This document shows, one piece after another, positions 37,590-50,700 of a DNA stretch of 64,000 nucleotides. Each line of letters begins with the position of its first letter. The stretch's first letter is position 1. Below the pieces are notes generated by a model. It was not told the DNA's origin, ran no database searches, and saw nothing but the letters and a program-made list of their open reading frames with translations. The translations under genes and the position numbers were made by a program. The DNA is taken from positions 5,597,335 to 5,661,334 of the forward strand of contig OY811989.1 in assembly GCA_963681505.1 (NCBI GenBank), written 5' to 3'. The DNA is from Eunapius fragilis. Taxonomy: Eukaryota > Porifera > Demospongiae > Spongillida > Spongillidae.

Positions 37590-39700
37590 ACGTGTGTGTG
37601 CGTGTGTGTGCATGTGTGTGTGTGTATGTGTGTGTGTAAGGGAAAGAGGAGCAACAGAGAAGAGGGAGAAAAATTGAAAACAATTGAAAACCCCATCGTA
37701 ACTAATTAGATATTACCTTTTTTGGTGGGTTAAGGTGGTGATAGTAGTCATATGTCAGTCCCCAGACTGCAAAAGCAACAATTATGAGAGCAGCTGCAGG
37801 AGTTAAAGGCAATGTTATAGGTCACCACCCGACTGATCCACAGTGCACACCTGATGTGACCTTGGAGTTAAAATGGCGTCCTTCATGCTTCTCAAGAGAT
37901 GCCATTTCTCTCTCCCGCTCCTCATGGACTGTATGAGCTGTGAAGTTTATATCTGATCCCTCCCCCTCCTCCTCTCCCTCCTCCTCCTCCTCCTCTTCTT
38001 CTTCCTCATCCTCCTCGATGGTAGGGAGGCGATGCCTTAGGGCATGGGGTCTGGCAGGATGGAGGGTGGCCTTCTTGTGCAGTGGGGCCTTGCCTCTTCC
38101 CCAGGCCAGTTTCAAAAAAACCTGATGTGGTTTGAAGGTCTCTCCAACCTCCAACATGTTCTGAAATGACAGGACTGCTAGGAAGACTGCCACTACCACA
38201 ACAAGACACTTCCCCTTGGTGTCTGCACTTCCAGGAACATAGCTGTGTGCCATCTGGGCCAGGAATGCAAGAAAGATTACTGTTGCCATGGAGATGCCGA
38301 GTGCCTTCCAAGGTGGTAGTGTGACCAGCTTCTTGACAAGCGGCGGCCATTGTGAAGCCACATAGGTGGCAAAGATGCACCCTCCCATGAGGGCAGTGTG
38401 CGAAGAGAGCAGGAGGAGGGACAGTGATCCCAGAAGACCCACCAAGGCCCAGCTGATATGCTGGACGAGATCCTCACGATGGGAGAGCACTACTAAACCA
38501 GTGAGGAGCGCTAAGAGGACACATGCCCTGCAGATGTCAGGTAAGGGGTGTGGAGATAGTGGGAGGGACAAGCCGCCATTGACCCTTCAGTCAAACAACG
38601 CTGCTCATAGGAACAAAACATCTAAGGAATGCAGCTGCACAGATGTGCTCAAATAAGCCAGTGCACACAGGAACGGTAACACTGGTAGTAACCAAAGCCT
38701 TTCACACCACACATTCAACACATCTTTTCATTCCATGCAGCTCACCACACAGCAGACATGCCACTTCCAACTCACCCCCAAAGGTGTGGCTCCGTCCCAA
38801 GCCCTGCCCACCGCGGCATCACCACGAGGTCCCCAAACGCCAACATTGTCACAAACAGGACCGCACCAAAGCGGGCAGCAAACACACCCACCCCTTGCTC
38901 CGCATGTTCCTGTTTGTCCAAAGTGGAAACCTTGACAACAGGGGTGCGATAGTCACTGCTGTAGAGATACACCACGACCACCAACCCGAGGGCACAAATG
39001 AACTGGTTGTTCCCTACACTGGTGTAAGCTGGGGCAAAGCTGGCTTCCCAGGTGTGCAGGGCAAGATAGAGGAGGTGTCCAAGCATGTGGCAGTACACGC
39101 GACGGTGCAGGTCCAGGCTGGACATGTGCCACCACTTCGCGCACAGAGCGAGCATTGCGCATGCGTTTCCCGCGCTCAGCAGGGCACACCTGACGAGCGC
39201 CGAGGGAGAGCGGGGAGACAGAGATCCCGCCGCTACCACCAGACGCAACAGAAATAGCCCCAAAGGGGTACTAACCATCTTCTGCACCGCACCGACCATC
39301 AACAATAGCGGAGACAGCCAGGTCAGGACCATGACCAGCTCGAGAAGACCAGCAGCACCCATAAACGGGTAGCACCATACCCTCGGAAGTAGCGCGGACA
39401 CCACGCTCCACCAAATGGAGGCTGCATACATATTAGATAAGAGGGGTGATGCCCGGGTGCTTGTTATAGGGCCTACTGCTCTAACCTACCGTAAAGTGTC
39501 TCGGCCACCAGCACGGTTACTCGGCTGCCGAGGGAAAGGTCGACATTTTCATATAGACCTGTGGTTAGTACCTCCGTCTCCAGCTCGTCTAGGGCTTTGC
39601 TTTGGATGATACTCTGCGCTCTGTGGCGGTATTCCATCTTCTGTACAGGCAGCTCGACGTCCTTAAAAATTTCGTCAACAACCTCCTCCTGTTCGTCCAT
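35719..39700 (-). CDS. CWH43: CWH43 / PGAP2-interacting protein homologue
   Basis: The start is at 39700. Exon 1 (39490-39700) joins 38776-39421 and 37851-38527 in phase. These encode about ten hydrophobic helices (LVAETLYASIWWSVVSALLP, FGDLVVMPRWAGLG). Next comes an acidic stretch of about 25 Glu/Asp residues (near 38000), then C-terminal exons of the endonuclease/exonuclease-like domain: LPVVSYFGSHDYALQLSQRL (about 37270-37380), INVSGSIVDFYCLRFEDD (about 36750-36860), AYVSTPLGCPAYNQLMAS (about 36180-36320), CCIYYRDVIR (about 36045-36125) and VTRFRIPVYKDEP, with the stop at 35719. Known role: membrane protein that remodels GPI-anchor lipids to ceramide in yeast. The first 60 or so residues (MDEQEEVVDEIFKDVELPVQ...) extend beyond the human N-terminus. 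C-terminal exon borders are approximate. Confidence 0.85.
36420..36615. repeat. 29-bp repeat gaggccacacccccacccag
   Basis: Seven copies of gaggccacacccccacccag plus caacacagt in an intron of CWH43. Confidence 0.92.
37005..37225. repeat. CA-rich tandem block
   Basis: Cryptically duplicated block of caacacacac, catacacacatacac and acatacatac in an intron of CWH43. Two larger copies of about 115 bp lie side by side. Confidence 0.88.
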
Positions 39701-39893
39701 AGCGACACAGTATGCTCATTATTTGACTTCGGTGTGCAAACAGTTTGCCGACTTTCCAATTTATGGAAGCAGTTTGTCACCCGCGCTCAAGTGTGGTCGA
39801 ATCATTACCGAACGAACGGGGACGAGTTTCGAAAGAAGGGGGACGAGTTTAGCCAAACACAAATACCAATGATGTAACATGATTATAACACAA

Positions 39894-42072
39894 TTATCGC
39901 GACGGTTCAGATGGATATATCAGTTTCTCGTGCTTCGCCTTTCGCAAATGGTGTAACTGTGATAAAGTGGGAGATGAGAGAGTGGAGGGTGGAGGAGAAA
40001 AGATATGACCTACTTTTCTCATTTCTTTAAACCTTGGAATGAAGTCATTGACTGACATCTTATTCTCCAGCCATTCCTCAGCTATCAGCTGATAGAAGAA
40101 AGGTACATTAGGTGGTGGTGCAGGCCACCTTGTCTACTGAGCTCACCTCAGAGTTTGTGTCTGATTCCAGTACAAGAGCCTTGAGTGTGGCCTCCACTCT
40201 CCTGGGACTATAGCGCTGTAGTGGGTACAAGTATGCATCCAGTCACACATGTAACTCGTACATGCAAATGTTACCTCTGACACTATACACTTACACACAA
40301 ACATCATGCACACACACACATACACACACACCGAACATCACACACTTACACTTACATCTAACAATCGTTTATGTTCTCCTGTGAGGGTATTGTAACGTTC
40401 AAGCAGACCACCCAGTTCCATATGCTTAGGTTAGGACAATGCACATCAGAGGTGGGTGGAGCCAAGTTAAGCATCATTCACTCACCAGCTGCTGTAACCT
40501 GACCCATGCTTCATCAAGGTCTGGCTCATGTCCCTTATTGATTACTGCACATAACAGATCACGTAGTGTGGGGCAAGGGGAGGGGATGGAAGATGGGTGG
40601 GTGGGGCAAGGGGAGGGGATGGAAGATGGGTGGGTGGGGAAAGGGGAGGGGATGGAAGATGGGTGGGTGGGGAAAGGGGAGGGGATGGAAGATGAGTGGG
40701 TGGGGCAAGGGGAGGGGATGGAAGATGGGTGGGTGGACTACTCACACGCCTGAGCATGATTCTCTTTGAACTTTTCCTCTTTGTCAGACCACACCTTCTT
40801 GAACTTTTTTATTTTAAAATGCAAATTTATGATGCACATGATAATATAGGGCTGGGCACTCGTATCACATACCACGTCCTGCTGAAGTATCAGTTGGTCA
40901 ATAAGAACAGCTCCCTCCTCTTCACTAAGGTACTGTGTGAGCTCCTCTGTGCTGCACATGCACACACACATACGTCAGACAGGTAAGGACACACCCACTT
41001 ACTTACGGTAGGCTGTGGACCTGGGTAAATGTGGTAGGCACAGGGGGAAGCTGGTAGTGCTGTAGGGGTGGTACGAGGGAAGCATTAAATGTGCACCATG
41101 TGTTAGGTGTGAGTAAGGGTAACTGATGTATGTGGGCATATATAGTGGGGTAACTGATGTATGTGGGCATAGGTGGGTCTGATGTCTACAGCTGGACTCC
41201 TTATGGTGTGAGACAGCGACCACCTGCCCAAGGGTGACGTACTGTTGTGAAACTAGGCCCAGGAGGAGATGGGGGCTTTCTCCTTGGGTTCGGAGCAGGT
41301 AAGGATGTGGGAACAGAGCTGTAGCCATAAGGAGTAAATCCAGTCCTGAAAAGTACCAGCAACCCGCAATCATGTCTTGTAATTTCAACACCCCAACCAG
41401 CTTACCCTCCTGCTGGTACAGAATTGGTTGAACTTGGAGCGCTCATAAGTGTATCTTGGGTACGTGCAACGTCTGTTGGAGTCTCGTTCAAGTCTTTAAT
41501 GACTCCTTTGACGATTTTACCCAAATTTGAATGGACCGAATACTGGAAGCGAGATCATACAACTCAACGCACCAAAGTTGTCATAACACAAGCCCTTACG
41601 TTACGTAGTGATGGACACTCCGGGGTCACAGTCTGGAAGGCAGCCGCAGTAACGCAAGACGCATAAGTTAGGATTTTCCTAACCTGTTGTTCTATCCACG
41701 GATGGCTAACGGCAGGTGTAACCTTGATTGCGGGACCTTCCAAGGGGAACCGTGGCGACAGGAAACTGGGGATTGTGATAGTGAGTTCAGAGAGGTACAC
41801 ACACTATAGGTATGGGGTCTTCGTACATGTCAAAGTGTACTTGTTTATCTCGTACAGTACAAGGAAGGCGGTACTGCTCGTCTCGTTTTATCTCAACAAC
41901 CCTATCAGGATAATCAAAAAAGATCATTAACTTAAAAAGTATCTTGTTTTCCTTACCCTGGTAGCTCCTCCTTAAGCCACTCAATCTGCCTGTTTTTCTG
42001 CCGCTCTCCGTAAGTACTCTCCGGCAATCTTACGGTAGGCTCTTGTGGAGGTGTGTTACGAAATAAAAACAT
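39894..42072 (-). CDS. VPS37A: VPS37A, ESCRT-I subunit
   Basis: The start is at 42072. Exon 1 (41957-42072) has ERQKNRQIEWLKEELP. The following exons give a UEV-like part (VEIKRDEQYRLPCTVRDKQV at about 41800-41905, SPRFPLEGPAIKVTPAVSHP at about 41680-41790). The C-terminal Mod(r)/VPS37 helical part includes SEEEGAVLIDQLILQQDV, WSDKEEKFKENHA, INKGHEPDLDEAWVRLQQL, RRVEATLKALVLESDTNSE and LIAEEWLENKMSVNDFIPRF. It ends with LHHLRKAKHEKL, like the CHCRRAKEEKL of human VPS37A; the stop is at 39894-39896. Known role: with TSG101, VPS28 and MVB12 it forms ESCRT-I, sorting ubiquitinated cargo into multivesicular endosomes. It lies 193 bp upstream of CWH43 on the same strand. Internal exon limits are approximate. 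Confidence 0.87.
40570..40740. repeat. 33-bp repeat ggatggaagatgggtgggtg
   Basis: Five copies of ggatggaagatgggtgggtg plus gggcaaggggagg in an intron of VPS37A. Confidence 0.92.
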
Positions 42073-42298
42073 GACAGTTACGAAATTTCTCGTTGTATTT
42101 ATACGAGTGTATTCATTAAATTATGTAACTCCTTCCCCTCCTCCCCAGGCCCACATTATGTTTTATGAAAATCGTTGCAGCAATTACAAACGGTAAATGA
42201 ATGAATGTAGCCCAGCTCAACAGTTTGCAATGGAAACCGTTATTTGGCATGCACAGGCCAATGGGACCAAGAAAAAATAAGTTTGGAAACACAACCAG

Positions 42299-44347
42299 CT
42301 ATGTCAGGATTAGCCTATCTTCTCCACTCGCAGAGCCCTGCTGTGTGACAGCAGCACTTTGAATTTTTAACTGCTCACTTTGCAGAAAGCATTCCTTTTT
42401 TATTTCAAACAACCTCCTCAAATCCTTCCACATCTTAACTTGCTTCATACTGTCTGCGTGGGTTTCCTTAATTTCCTTCTGTGCAGATTTCAGCTCCTTT
42501 CCAAGGGTCTCCTGCTCCTGAATTTTGCGCGTAAGTTGGTCTCGAAGTGCCTTTCGTTTCTCAGCTGGATCTGTACTTGTGTAGCATTTCATTTCTGTTG
42601 CAAGGCGTCGAGTGTGGAGCTCCATAAGTTTCAGCATACTTTGGAAGTAGTGATAGCGGCCATGTTCACTAGTTATCTCCTCCCAGTATGTGCGCACCTC
42701 TTGCTCCAAAGCAGATCGCTTGCTCTCCAGGCCAACCAGCATGGTGTCATAGGCCAGCTTCTTTTCTGTGTGTGAGGCCAGGAGCTCTTGGTGCCTCTGC
42801 CTTAGTGGCCTTAGTTCCTTGATCATGGGAGCCAGCGTTGCCTTCTTCTCAGCAATAGCAGAGTTGAGCCTTTCTATGGCGCTTGACATCTCTTTGAGCA
42901 CGTTCTCCTTCTGCTCATCAAGACCACTCTTGACTGCTGACACATGTTCCAGAGTCTCTTGTGCCTCGCGGTAACCATGAACACCTTGCTTCTCCTCAAG
43001 TACCACCAACAGCTCCTGGAGGTTTTCATCCCTGGACTTGAGTATCTCCTCAGTGCGTGCCAACACACCATACTCTGCCTTCATGGCAGACAACTCACCC
43101 TTCTTCTGCTTGTACGTGTTGTTGCTGACCCGTAGCTTTGCTACAAACTTCTTGAACTCTTCCTCCCTGAGGATCTCGCCACCGTCTGACTCACTCAGCT
43201 GCTTCTGCCTGATGCTGAGGTCAGACTGCGCAGCTGAGAGCTCATCCATTGCCACCTTGTACTCATCAGCTGCTGTCTCTTTCTTGTGTGCTATGATGGA
43301 AGCCTGCTGCCGGAACAAAGCCAACTTGTCCAGGATTGGATCCATCCCAGGCATGCGCTTCTCCATGAGCCGAGCAATCTCTGCGTTGGCTTCGTCTATT
43401 TGTTGTTGCAAAGCATCGAGGCTTGCCTGGCTAAGGAGAGGCTCAGAGAGAACCTGTTCGATGTCTGCACACTCCTTCTTCTTTGCTGCCAGCTTCTTGG
43501 GCAGGGTCTCTTGTGTGAGGATGTGTTTGAGATGGTTCTCTTCTTCCAGCTGTGCTGTCAACTTCTCTGCTGTCAGGCCCTCACTGGAGACTGCTAGCTC
43601 TGTGAGTTGTGCCTCCAGGTGTTGCATCTTCTGCTGTGTGTGAAGCAGCTGGTTCTTCTGTGCTGTCCGTTGCTCCACTAGTTCATCTTGTCTGTCACGT
43701 TCTTTCCTTAGCTTCCTACATGCGTCTAGGAGTTGGCTCTGCCTTGGTATGCTGCTGGACTTGTTTTTGAGTTTCTCTATACGTTTGGCCAGCTGCTCTT
43801 TCTCCTCCTCCATGGATTTTATGTCACGTCGCACTTCAGCTACACTGAACTTGGATGATCTTTGCTGTTCAACAGTTTTATGGAGTTCCTTAAATTGTTC
43901 CACCATTTGTTCATGCATGGCGTGCACCTCAGAGACTGTGTCATCCTGAAGGAAATCTGGTGGGACGTCTATTTTCACCAGGAACGGGGCCAGGTAGGCT
44001 CGCTTTTTTAGATCCGCGGTTTTTTCAAGCAACCAGTGAAGCAAGGGGTATACGGTAGCTTTGTCCCCCTGGACCAGCCCCTGTCTGAATGCGTTCACCC
44101 CGTCGCCCTGATCTCCTTTTGGTTTATATTGAAGTATTCGCAATAAGCTGAGCATCCGAATGGCCGTTTGGTCTGGCGCCTCTTCGCGTAAGTCAATTTT
44201 GTGATCAGGGCTAATTTCGGCCAGTACATCATTCAGTAATTGCAACAGAGAAAAGGTGTCTAGCGAATCGAAGGTCACCAAATTCAGCCGTTTGTTGTAG
44301 GGAGGTTGGTTGAGAGTGTCTACTATGTACCGAAGTTGCTGGTTCAT
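42299..44347 (-). CDS. IFT81: Intraflagellar transport protein 81 (IFT81)
   Basis: One uninterrupted reading frame of 682 residues from ATG 44347 (MNQQLRYIVDTLNQPPYNKR), close to the 676 of human IFT81. The N-terminal calponin-homology-like domain (about 1-120; LREEAPDQTAIRMLSLLRIL) is followed by continuous coiled coil. Key segments are PPDFLQDDTVSEVHAMHEQM and RMPGMDPILDKLALFRQQA. Known role: with IFT74 it forms the IFT-B tubulin-binding module, needed for cilium assembly, here presumably in choanocytes and larval cilia. A longer frame upstream starts at a non-ATG codon, so 44347 is chosen. Unusually for this block, the gene has no introns. Confidence 0.96.
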   Translation of the reverse strand: MNQQLRYIVDTLNQPPYNKRLNLVTFDSLDTFSLLQLLNDVLAEISPDHKIDLREEAPDQTAIRMLSLLRILQYKPKGDQGDGVNAFRQGLVQGDKATVYPLLHWLLEKTADLKKRAYLAPFLVKIDVPPDFLQDDTVSEVHAMHEQMVEQFKELHKTVEQQRSSKFSVAEVRRDIKSMEEEKEQLAKRIEKLKNKSSSIPRQSQLLDACRKLRKERDRQDELVEQRTAQKNQLLHTQQKMQHLEAQLTELAVSSEGLTAEKLTAQLEEENHLKHILTQETLPKKLAAKKKECADIEQVLSEPLLSQASLDALQQQIDEANAEIARLMEKRMPGMDPILDKLALFRQQASIIAHKKETAADEYKVAMDELSAAQSDLSIRQKQLSESDGGEILREEEFKKFVAKLRVSNNTYKQKKGELSAMKAEYGVLARTEEILKSRDENLQELLVVLEEKQGVHGYREAQETLEHVSAVKSGLDEQKENVLKEMSSAIERLNSAIAEKKATLAPMIKELRPLRQRHQELLASHTEKKLAYDTMLVGLESKRSALEQEVRTYWEEITSEHGRYHYFQSMLKLMELHTRRLATEMKCYTSTDPAEKRKALRDQLTRKIQEQETLGKELKSAQKEIKETHADSMKQVKMWKDLRRLFEIKKECFLQSEQLKIQSAAVTQQGSASGEDRLILT

Positions 44348-44753
44348 TTTTGTTTGTTCGTTGCCTAGCAGCGTAGATGAAGTGTGCAGCAGAGCCGCTT
44401 TCCTCACAAGATTCGCCGCGCATGCGCAAATCGCTACTAAGTATGTACACCGCGTGCTCAAGAGTTGTTCAGGTGAGGACGCAGGACCTCAGATAAAGAA
44501 GTGTAACATTGTTTTCGTTTGCGTACGTCGAATTACTAGGTTGATTAAAAGTTGAGTGGCTGTTGGTTTACGAAACTTTTTAGACGCAGAGAGTTACTTA
44601 GTGACCAGAGACGCGGAGAAACTCATTTTTAGCGTGCTCTAAAAGCGACAGTACGTCAAGCACTTATTAGCTAGCTGGTGAGCAGCGAGTGCAATAAACC
44701 CACCATGTGTTGACTTTTTTCTTCACTGTAGAGTGATTAACGCGCAATGCTTG
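44348..44753. promoter_or_regulatory. IFT81/LARP1 divergent promoter region
   Basis: About 406 bp between divergent starts. GCGCATGCGCA at 44418-44428 matches the NRF1 motif and lies 70 bases from the IFT81 start. Confidence 0.5.
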
Positions 44754-47700
44754 ATGGTTCAAGGAAATAAAGACAAGCCTGCGCCTGTACAAGCGGGTAC
44801 GAACATGACGACGCGAAATGAAGTGACAGAGTCTAAAGACGAGAGCGCAGAAGAAACGAGGCAGGTGAACACTGATAGCAAAGACATGGAGAACTCCCCA
44901 AACAACAACCAGGAGGCATCACCTGGTTCGAGGGAAGGAAAACAGCCTCCTTCCCCGGCAAAAAAGAACCCTTGGACAAAAAATGCTAGTACGAATTCAA
45001 GCGAAGGTCAGAAGACAAACGGCAAAAGTGCTGGAAACGGAGGGGATAACGCCAACCATAATAGCGAGGTATTCAGTGAGAAGGAAACAGTGATGCCTGC
45101 AATCCCAATCAAGATACCAAGAGACGAGGTGTGTAAGGGATGACGGGGTAAAGATAGGATGTTTGTAATGCTTGTAATATTTCTTAGCAGAAAAAGTCCA
45201 CACCAGTGGCAGTGCCAGAGGTAGTAGGAAGTTGGCCTGCTCTGGGAGAGATGGCTGAAAACTTTAGGAGAGAAGGAGACAAGTTGAACTTGCAACCCAC
45301 TCTTCCAAAAGAAAAGGCAGGATCACCACCAGACACAGGGGAAGTGGTTGACCAAGGAGAACAAGGAGACCAGCCAAGAGGGGTTAACAAGAAGAGAGGT
45401 AAACCAAACGAGGCTTCCTTCTCAGTAACCTGTTGTACTGAGTAGTACTCCCCACTTTAAGGTGCAGGAAAGCAGAAGTGGCTTCCATTCACTATTGAGC
45501 CCTCAAGACCATCAACAGTCAAAGGTACTCATCGGGATCGTGACAAGGACAGAAGGGAAAGAGAAGGACCCGAGTTCTACAGAGACAGGGGACATTCTCA
45601 TCGTCCGTGGCGACCAGATCGCTTTCACAATGCTGCTCCTCGCTACAATAACCACTACGACACTTACCCAGCAACAGCTGGTGTGGAGGGGGACTTTGGT
45701 GGTTATGGAGGAGGAGACCGTGGAAGGGCAGTGCGAGGCAACAGGGGGAGAGGGAACTGGAGATACTATCACCACCCTCAGGGGAGTCAAGGTTAGGAGG
45801 ACATCTGTTGGTATAGCCTGCACCCTGTACTGGCTATATGTATTGGTGACAGGTGGTCATGTAGGTGTGTGTGTTGTCTTTATGGCTTAGGCTCAGGGCC
45901 ACTGCAAGGCTACTCACAGTATCAACAAGTATACTACAATGGTCCAATGGCTGGTCTTGTGCAATATAATGGAATGTATTTCGGACCTGCTCCTGTTATG
46001 CCTGTGGATGAGACAATGCTGAAAGATTACATCAAACACCAAATGTAGGTCATGTGCTGTTATTGTTGCAGGTGATTATGACTAGTTAATAACTGATTAA
46101 TAATGTGGGATCTCAGAGATTTTGGCTTCAGATTATTTGTAGCCCCCAAGCATCCAAGCTTTGGTCAATGATTGTGCTTGTGTAATGCTATTCATGTGCT
46201 CATTGCCACAGTGAATATTACTTCAGTAACGAGAATCTCCAGAAAGATATATACCTTCGGAGGCAGGTGAGAATGTTTTGTATATCAGTGTGTGGTTTTT
46301 ATCTCCTTCACTGTGGTGATCCCAGATGGACAAAGATGGCTGTGTACCTCTAGATATTATTGCTCGATTCAATCGTGTGCGCGCGCTGACACAGGATGTT
46401 GGAATGATAAAAGAGGTATTGTGATGAACTAAAGAGACTTCTTGTAAATTATCTTCTCTAATTCAGTCACTTAGGTTCAGCAAGAAGGTGGAAGTACTGG
46501 CAGAGGGTGTGAGACCTAAAGACAACTGGCAAAAATGGGTCATTGGTAAGGCAATCATCTGGTTGGGAGTGTGATGGTGGAGGTGAGGAAGTGCGAATTG
46601 ATACATCTCTTATTTGATGATTCTTTAACCATTGTAAGAGGTTGGATAGTACATTCACTATAGACCATTACAACACATAGACAGGATTGAAAGGAAGTTG
46701 TGGATGGGACCTTGACCACGTCTTCCTAGTTGGTCTGAAAGGTTGTCATTTCAGATGTTTGCAGAGGGGTTACCCATTTTGTCTACCTCTGGGTAGTAAT
46801 TAGGTTTTTACCTTCTCACAAATTGTGACCATAAATCCTTTCTTCCCTCTAGTCACAAACAATCCCCCATTGTTCTTGTTTAGGGTTTGAACTTAATTTG
46901 TTTCTTTGTAATGAGATCATAATGTGTATGCATAAATGAATATCATATTCCTTCCCTCTTGTTGTGCACAGCTGCTGGCCAGGTGATTGAACATCAGACT
47001 GAAAATAATCTCTATGGGGAAGCCAACTACTACGGAGACCAGTATGAGGGAGAAGAGAACAATAGCCCATTGCAGGACTCTCCTCTGTTAGCCTCTGAAC
47101 TGGTTCCTAGTGGGAGCATGCAGATGGCTGAGGTAAAGTGAGCGCCTCTTTACCATCCTAACTTTCATTACCATAATTTGTAAACCTTGTGTGTAGTACA
47201 TACATAGCTTGATGTATTTTGAGTGTTTCCTTTCATGTTTGTACAATTTGTGTTCACTTTTAAAAAAATTTTGAATCATGTTAATTGTCATTGTCATTTG
47301 ATGATACGGGACAGTGTCCAGCAAAATTGGCCTTTTGTGGATTATAATCTTATCACTAAAAGTTGTATGTTACATTCATCAATATATCCTTGCATCCACA
47401 CAATGCTTTCCTCCTAAATTTTGTACACATGTTATCACACCATTTTTCTCTATGGAAACTGATTTGGTGCTCTAGCTATTTCTGTTGCCAGGAGTACGAA
47501 GTTTGCCAACCCGTGGGTTTGAATTCCATGTATCTCAACGAGTCGTAAGCAGTCAAATTTAGTACATTTATAGAGGAGTCCTGTAGCCGTGTGATTGCTC
47601 AGGTGATTGACTTGAATGTTCTCAGTTACGAGGATATAGCTGTGTAAAGTTGTGAACATTTTCCTGCTCAGGTTCAGTTTGCACCAATGATGTAAGCACA

Positions 47701-50700
47701 TACCTACCGTACATTGAACGGTATGTGGTATGTTTAAATCATTGGCGCGAATTGGGCAGGAAAGTTGCACCAATTTGCATACCAATAACAACGTAACAAT
47801 ATTCAAGTGGACTACTATAAATACTTAAGGTCTCCTATAAATGTATCGAATTAGATGCTTGTACTTATAGATACTAACCTGATGGGTTGATGAACTTAGC
47901 TAGAGCACCAAGTAAAAGAAAAATGGAGTGGAAACATGTGCGAGATTTAAAAAGAAAGCGTGGTATGGTTGTGAAGGTATATTGATTAATGTAACATACA
48001 ATTTGTAGTGAATTATAACCCACAAAGTGATTTTACTGGACACTGTCCCATATACATTTAGTCATGGTCAAGGCATGATTTTGTTTTTAAGAAACTTCTG
48101 AATGGGAGAGGCAACAGAAATAAGGAGGGGAGTATGTACTGCGTTCAGAGAGGAACATACATGTATCTTGCTACAAGTGTGCTTTAAAGATCAGTTTCCT
48201 ATTTTCAAAGCTTTCTTCTGATCAGAACACATCACTGAGCACAAATCTGCCACGCAAACATCTGGTGCAGGAAAACGTGACAAGTTCGAAGGAAATCACC
48301 CCGCCAGATGGTATCCTGAAAGAGGAGATGGCTAGATCCTCACTTGCCAATGAGGAGGAATGGAAAGCAGTCACCCAACGAAGACAGAAAAAGATGGCCA
48401 AGGGAGAGAATAAAGTGAGGAAGCGAAGATGATACAAGAGCTGGGGTATTTATCTTCCCCCTCCACTAGTTAGAACTTGCTACACAGGTTCTGTTCCCCA
48501 TGCATTTAATGGTGGTATTGGGTCTACGCATATTTATACTTCCTTATTCCTTGATATGACATTCAGTGCATCTTGTATTAAGAGTTTTAGAGGGGGGGGG
48601 GTGTTGTCGCAGTGTTCTTTTGTTGTTATTTACTTCATTTTGTATTTCCTCATCACCAGGGACCTGTAAAGTCTCTGCAGTTTGAGAACACGGCTGAAGA
48701 ACTCGACTTTGAATTCGATGATACCCCTGATACAGGAGGCAGACGTCCTAATTTCTCCGAGCCTTCCACGTGGTAAGTTTGCTGCCAATATCTTGTGATC
48801 CATCTGTTCATTTGTATTGTATTCAGATTCACAGTTGACATTTTTTACTGCTTGTGCACACACACACACACACACACGCACACAGGCCTGGGTCCGCAGA
48901 CACCTCAGAGGATGAGCTGGATGATCAGGACATTCAGAAGATCCTCATAGTTGCTCAAACACCACCTGTCTCGCGGAGGGCGCAGATGGGAGATAGAACA
49001 GGCAATTTCACATCCAGACAACAGATGAGCAATGAACTGGCTCAGATGATAAACGATGGTTTATACTTCTATGAGCAGGTAATTGCTGGCTGATATGTGC
49101 CTCTTTATAATATAATTTTATTAACAGGACCTGCTTGCAGATACTAATGACGTTAAGACTACACCAAAAAAGGTATCCGTTATAGTCTCAGTTCCCCCCC
49201 TCCATTGTGAAGTTACATCATGACTTACAGGATGATGTTTCGTATCGAAAAGTTGATGTCATCTCCAAGGAGGAGTTTGACCACCAGCGAGGAATGGAGG
49301 AGGAGCAGTTGGTGTTCACTTTGGATGAGGTCCAGACAGCTGTTGGAACACCTGGCAAACCACCTGCTCCAGCTCCCTCATCCCTACAGACTCCTAACTT
49401 CAAGACACCTGTATCGGCACAAAACTCTGCTGAAAGACCCATTAAGCCAGAGAAGAGAGCCAGATTCTATCCAGTACCTCGCAAGCAAGGTTATGACTCA
49501 CAGGTGAGAGGTGGTGATGAAGGCATAGGGAGGGTGTGGAGCCCAGTGATGGTGTGTGTGGGGGGGAAAGAGTGATTATAACCACAAACAAGTCAGCACA
49601 CATGATGTCCGTGATTGCTGTGTGTTTCTTATGTGGTATAGGAAATATTTCTCCAGTATGAGGGAATCTCGTTTTGAGATTGCCTCTAGGAGAAAGTGCC
49701 CACTGAGAGTTGGCCAAAAGAAATGTTCTGTGTTTCTGGCCTTAGACTGAGGGCATACAGTTAACTAGTTTATGCTCCAATGCACTGAGAACCTTTCATA
49801 TCAATGGGGTTCCTGCTATTGAGAGTTTGCAATCTGGTTATCACCACTGTTCCCATGTGTTTAGTATCCACCAAAACAGAAGACAAAGTACAGTTCAAAC
49901 CCTCCTGTTGAAAGTGATGTGGGTTGGGTGATGTCTCCTGTTGTGCAAAGAACGAGGGCAAATTCATTTGGCTCAAAGTGAGGGAGTGAATATGATATGT
50001 GGCACAAAGTTGATTGGCTCCCCCCCCCCCCCCCCCCCCCCCCCACCCATCGGATTTAGTACTTCCGAACCATCCACTTCCCCAGCAGCACACTCCATAC
50101 CACAGTTCCAACACCCTTCACACATGCTTCTAAAGGCAAATGGTTTCCAGCAGCAGCAGTACTCAAAGTATCGCCAGAATTGTCTTAGAGGTTTGCACCA
50201 GTCTTCCACTAGGTTGTCTGTTGTATCACCTTAGTATGTGTCTCAGAACGCAAGCAGTTTGGGGTTGGCCAATCGCAGGAGATGAACACACTCTATCGTT
50301 TTTGGTCTTTCTTTTTGCGGACTCATTTCAATCTGTAAGAGCAAGTCATGTATGTTGTCTGTGTGTTGATGTTTGGAGTAAAATACATTGAGGCATGATT
50401 TTGTGTTTTGCCACTCAACATCAGTGCAGCAGTAAGATGTATAGGATAGTTCTGTTCTATTTACTGGCATGTATATAAAATATATAGACATTTAATTCTT
50501 CAAACAGCTGGTGTGTGGTGGGGTTTGGTTTGTCTTCAAAATAGGTTGGGTATGTCGATGTGTCTATGCATGTTTTTTCTATTATGCAGCAAAATGTACG
50601 ATGAATTCAGGGAGTTGGCCCTTGATGATGCTAAGACAGGATACAGGTATGTATGTATGTGTTGATGCCTTTACCAGTTACACATGAATGCTGCTCCTTC

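Noticed and set aside
44348-44461. N-terminal extension of IFT81 by 38 codons
   Set aside because: It begins at a non-ATG codon, and homology to IFT81 starts at the ATG at 44347.
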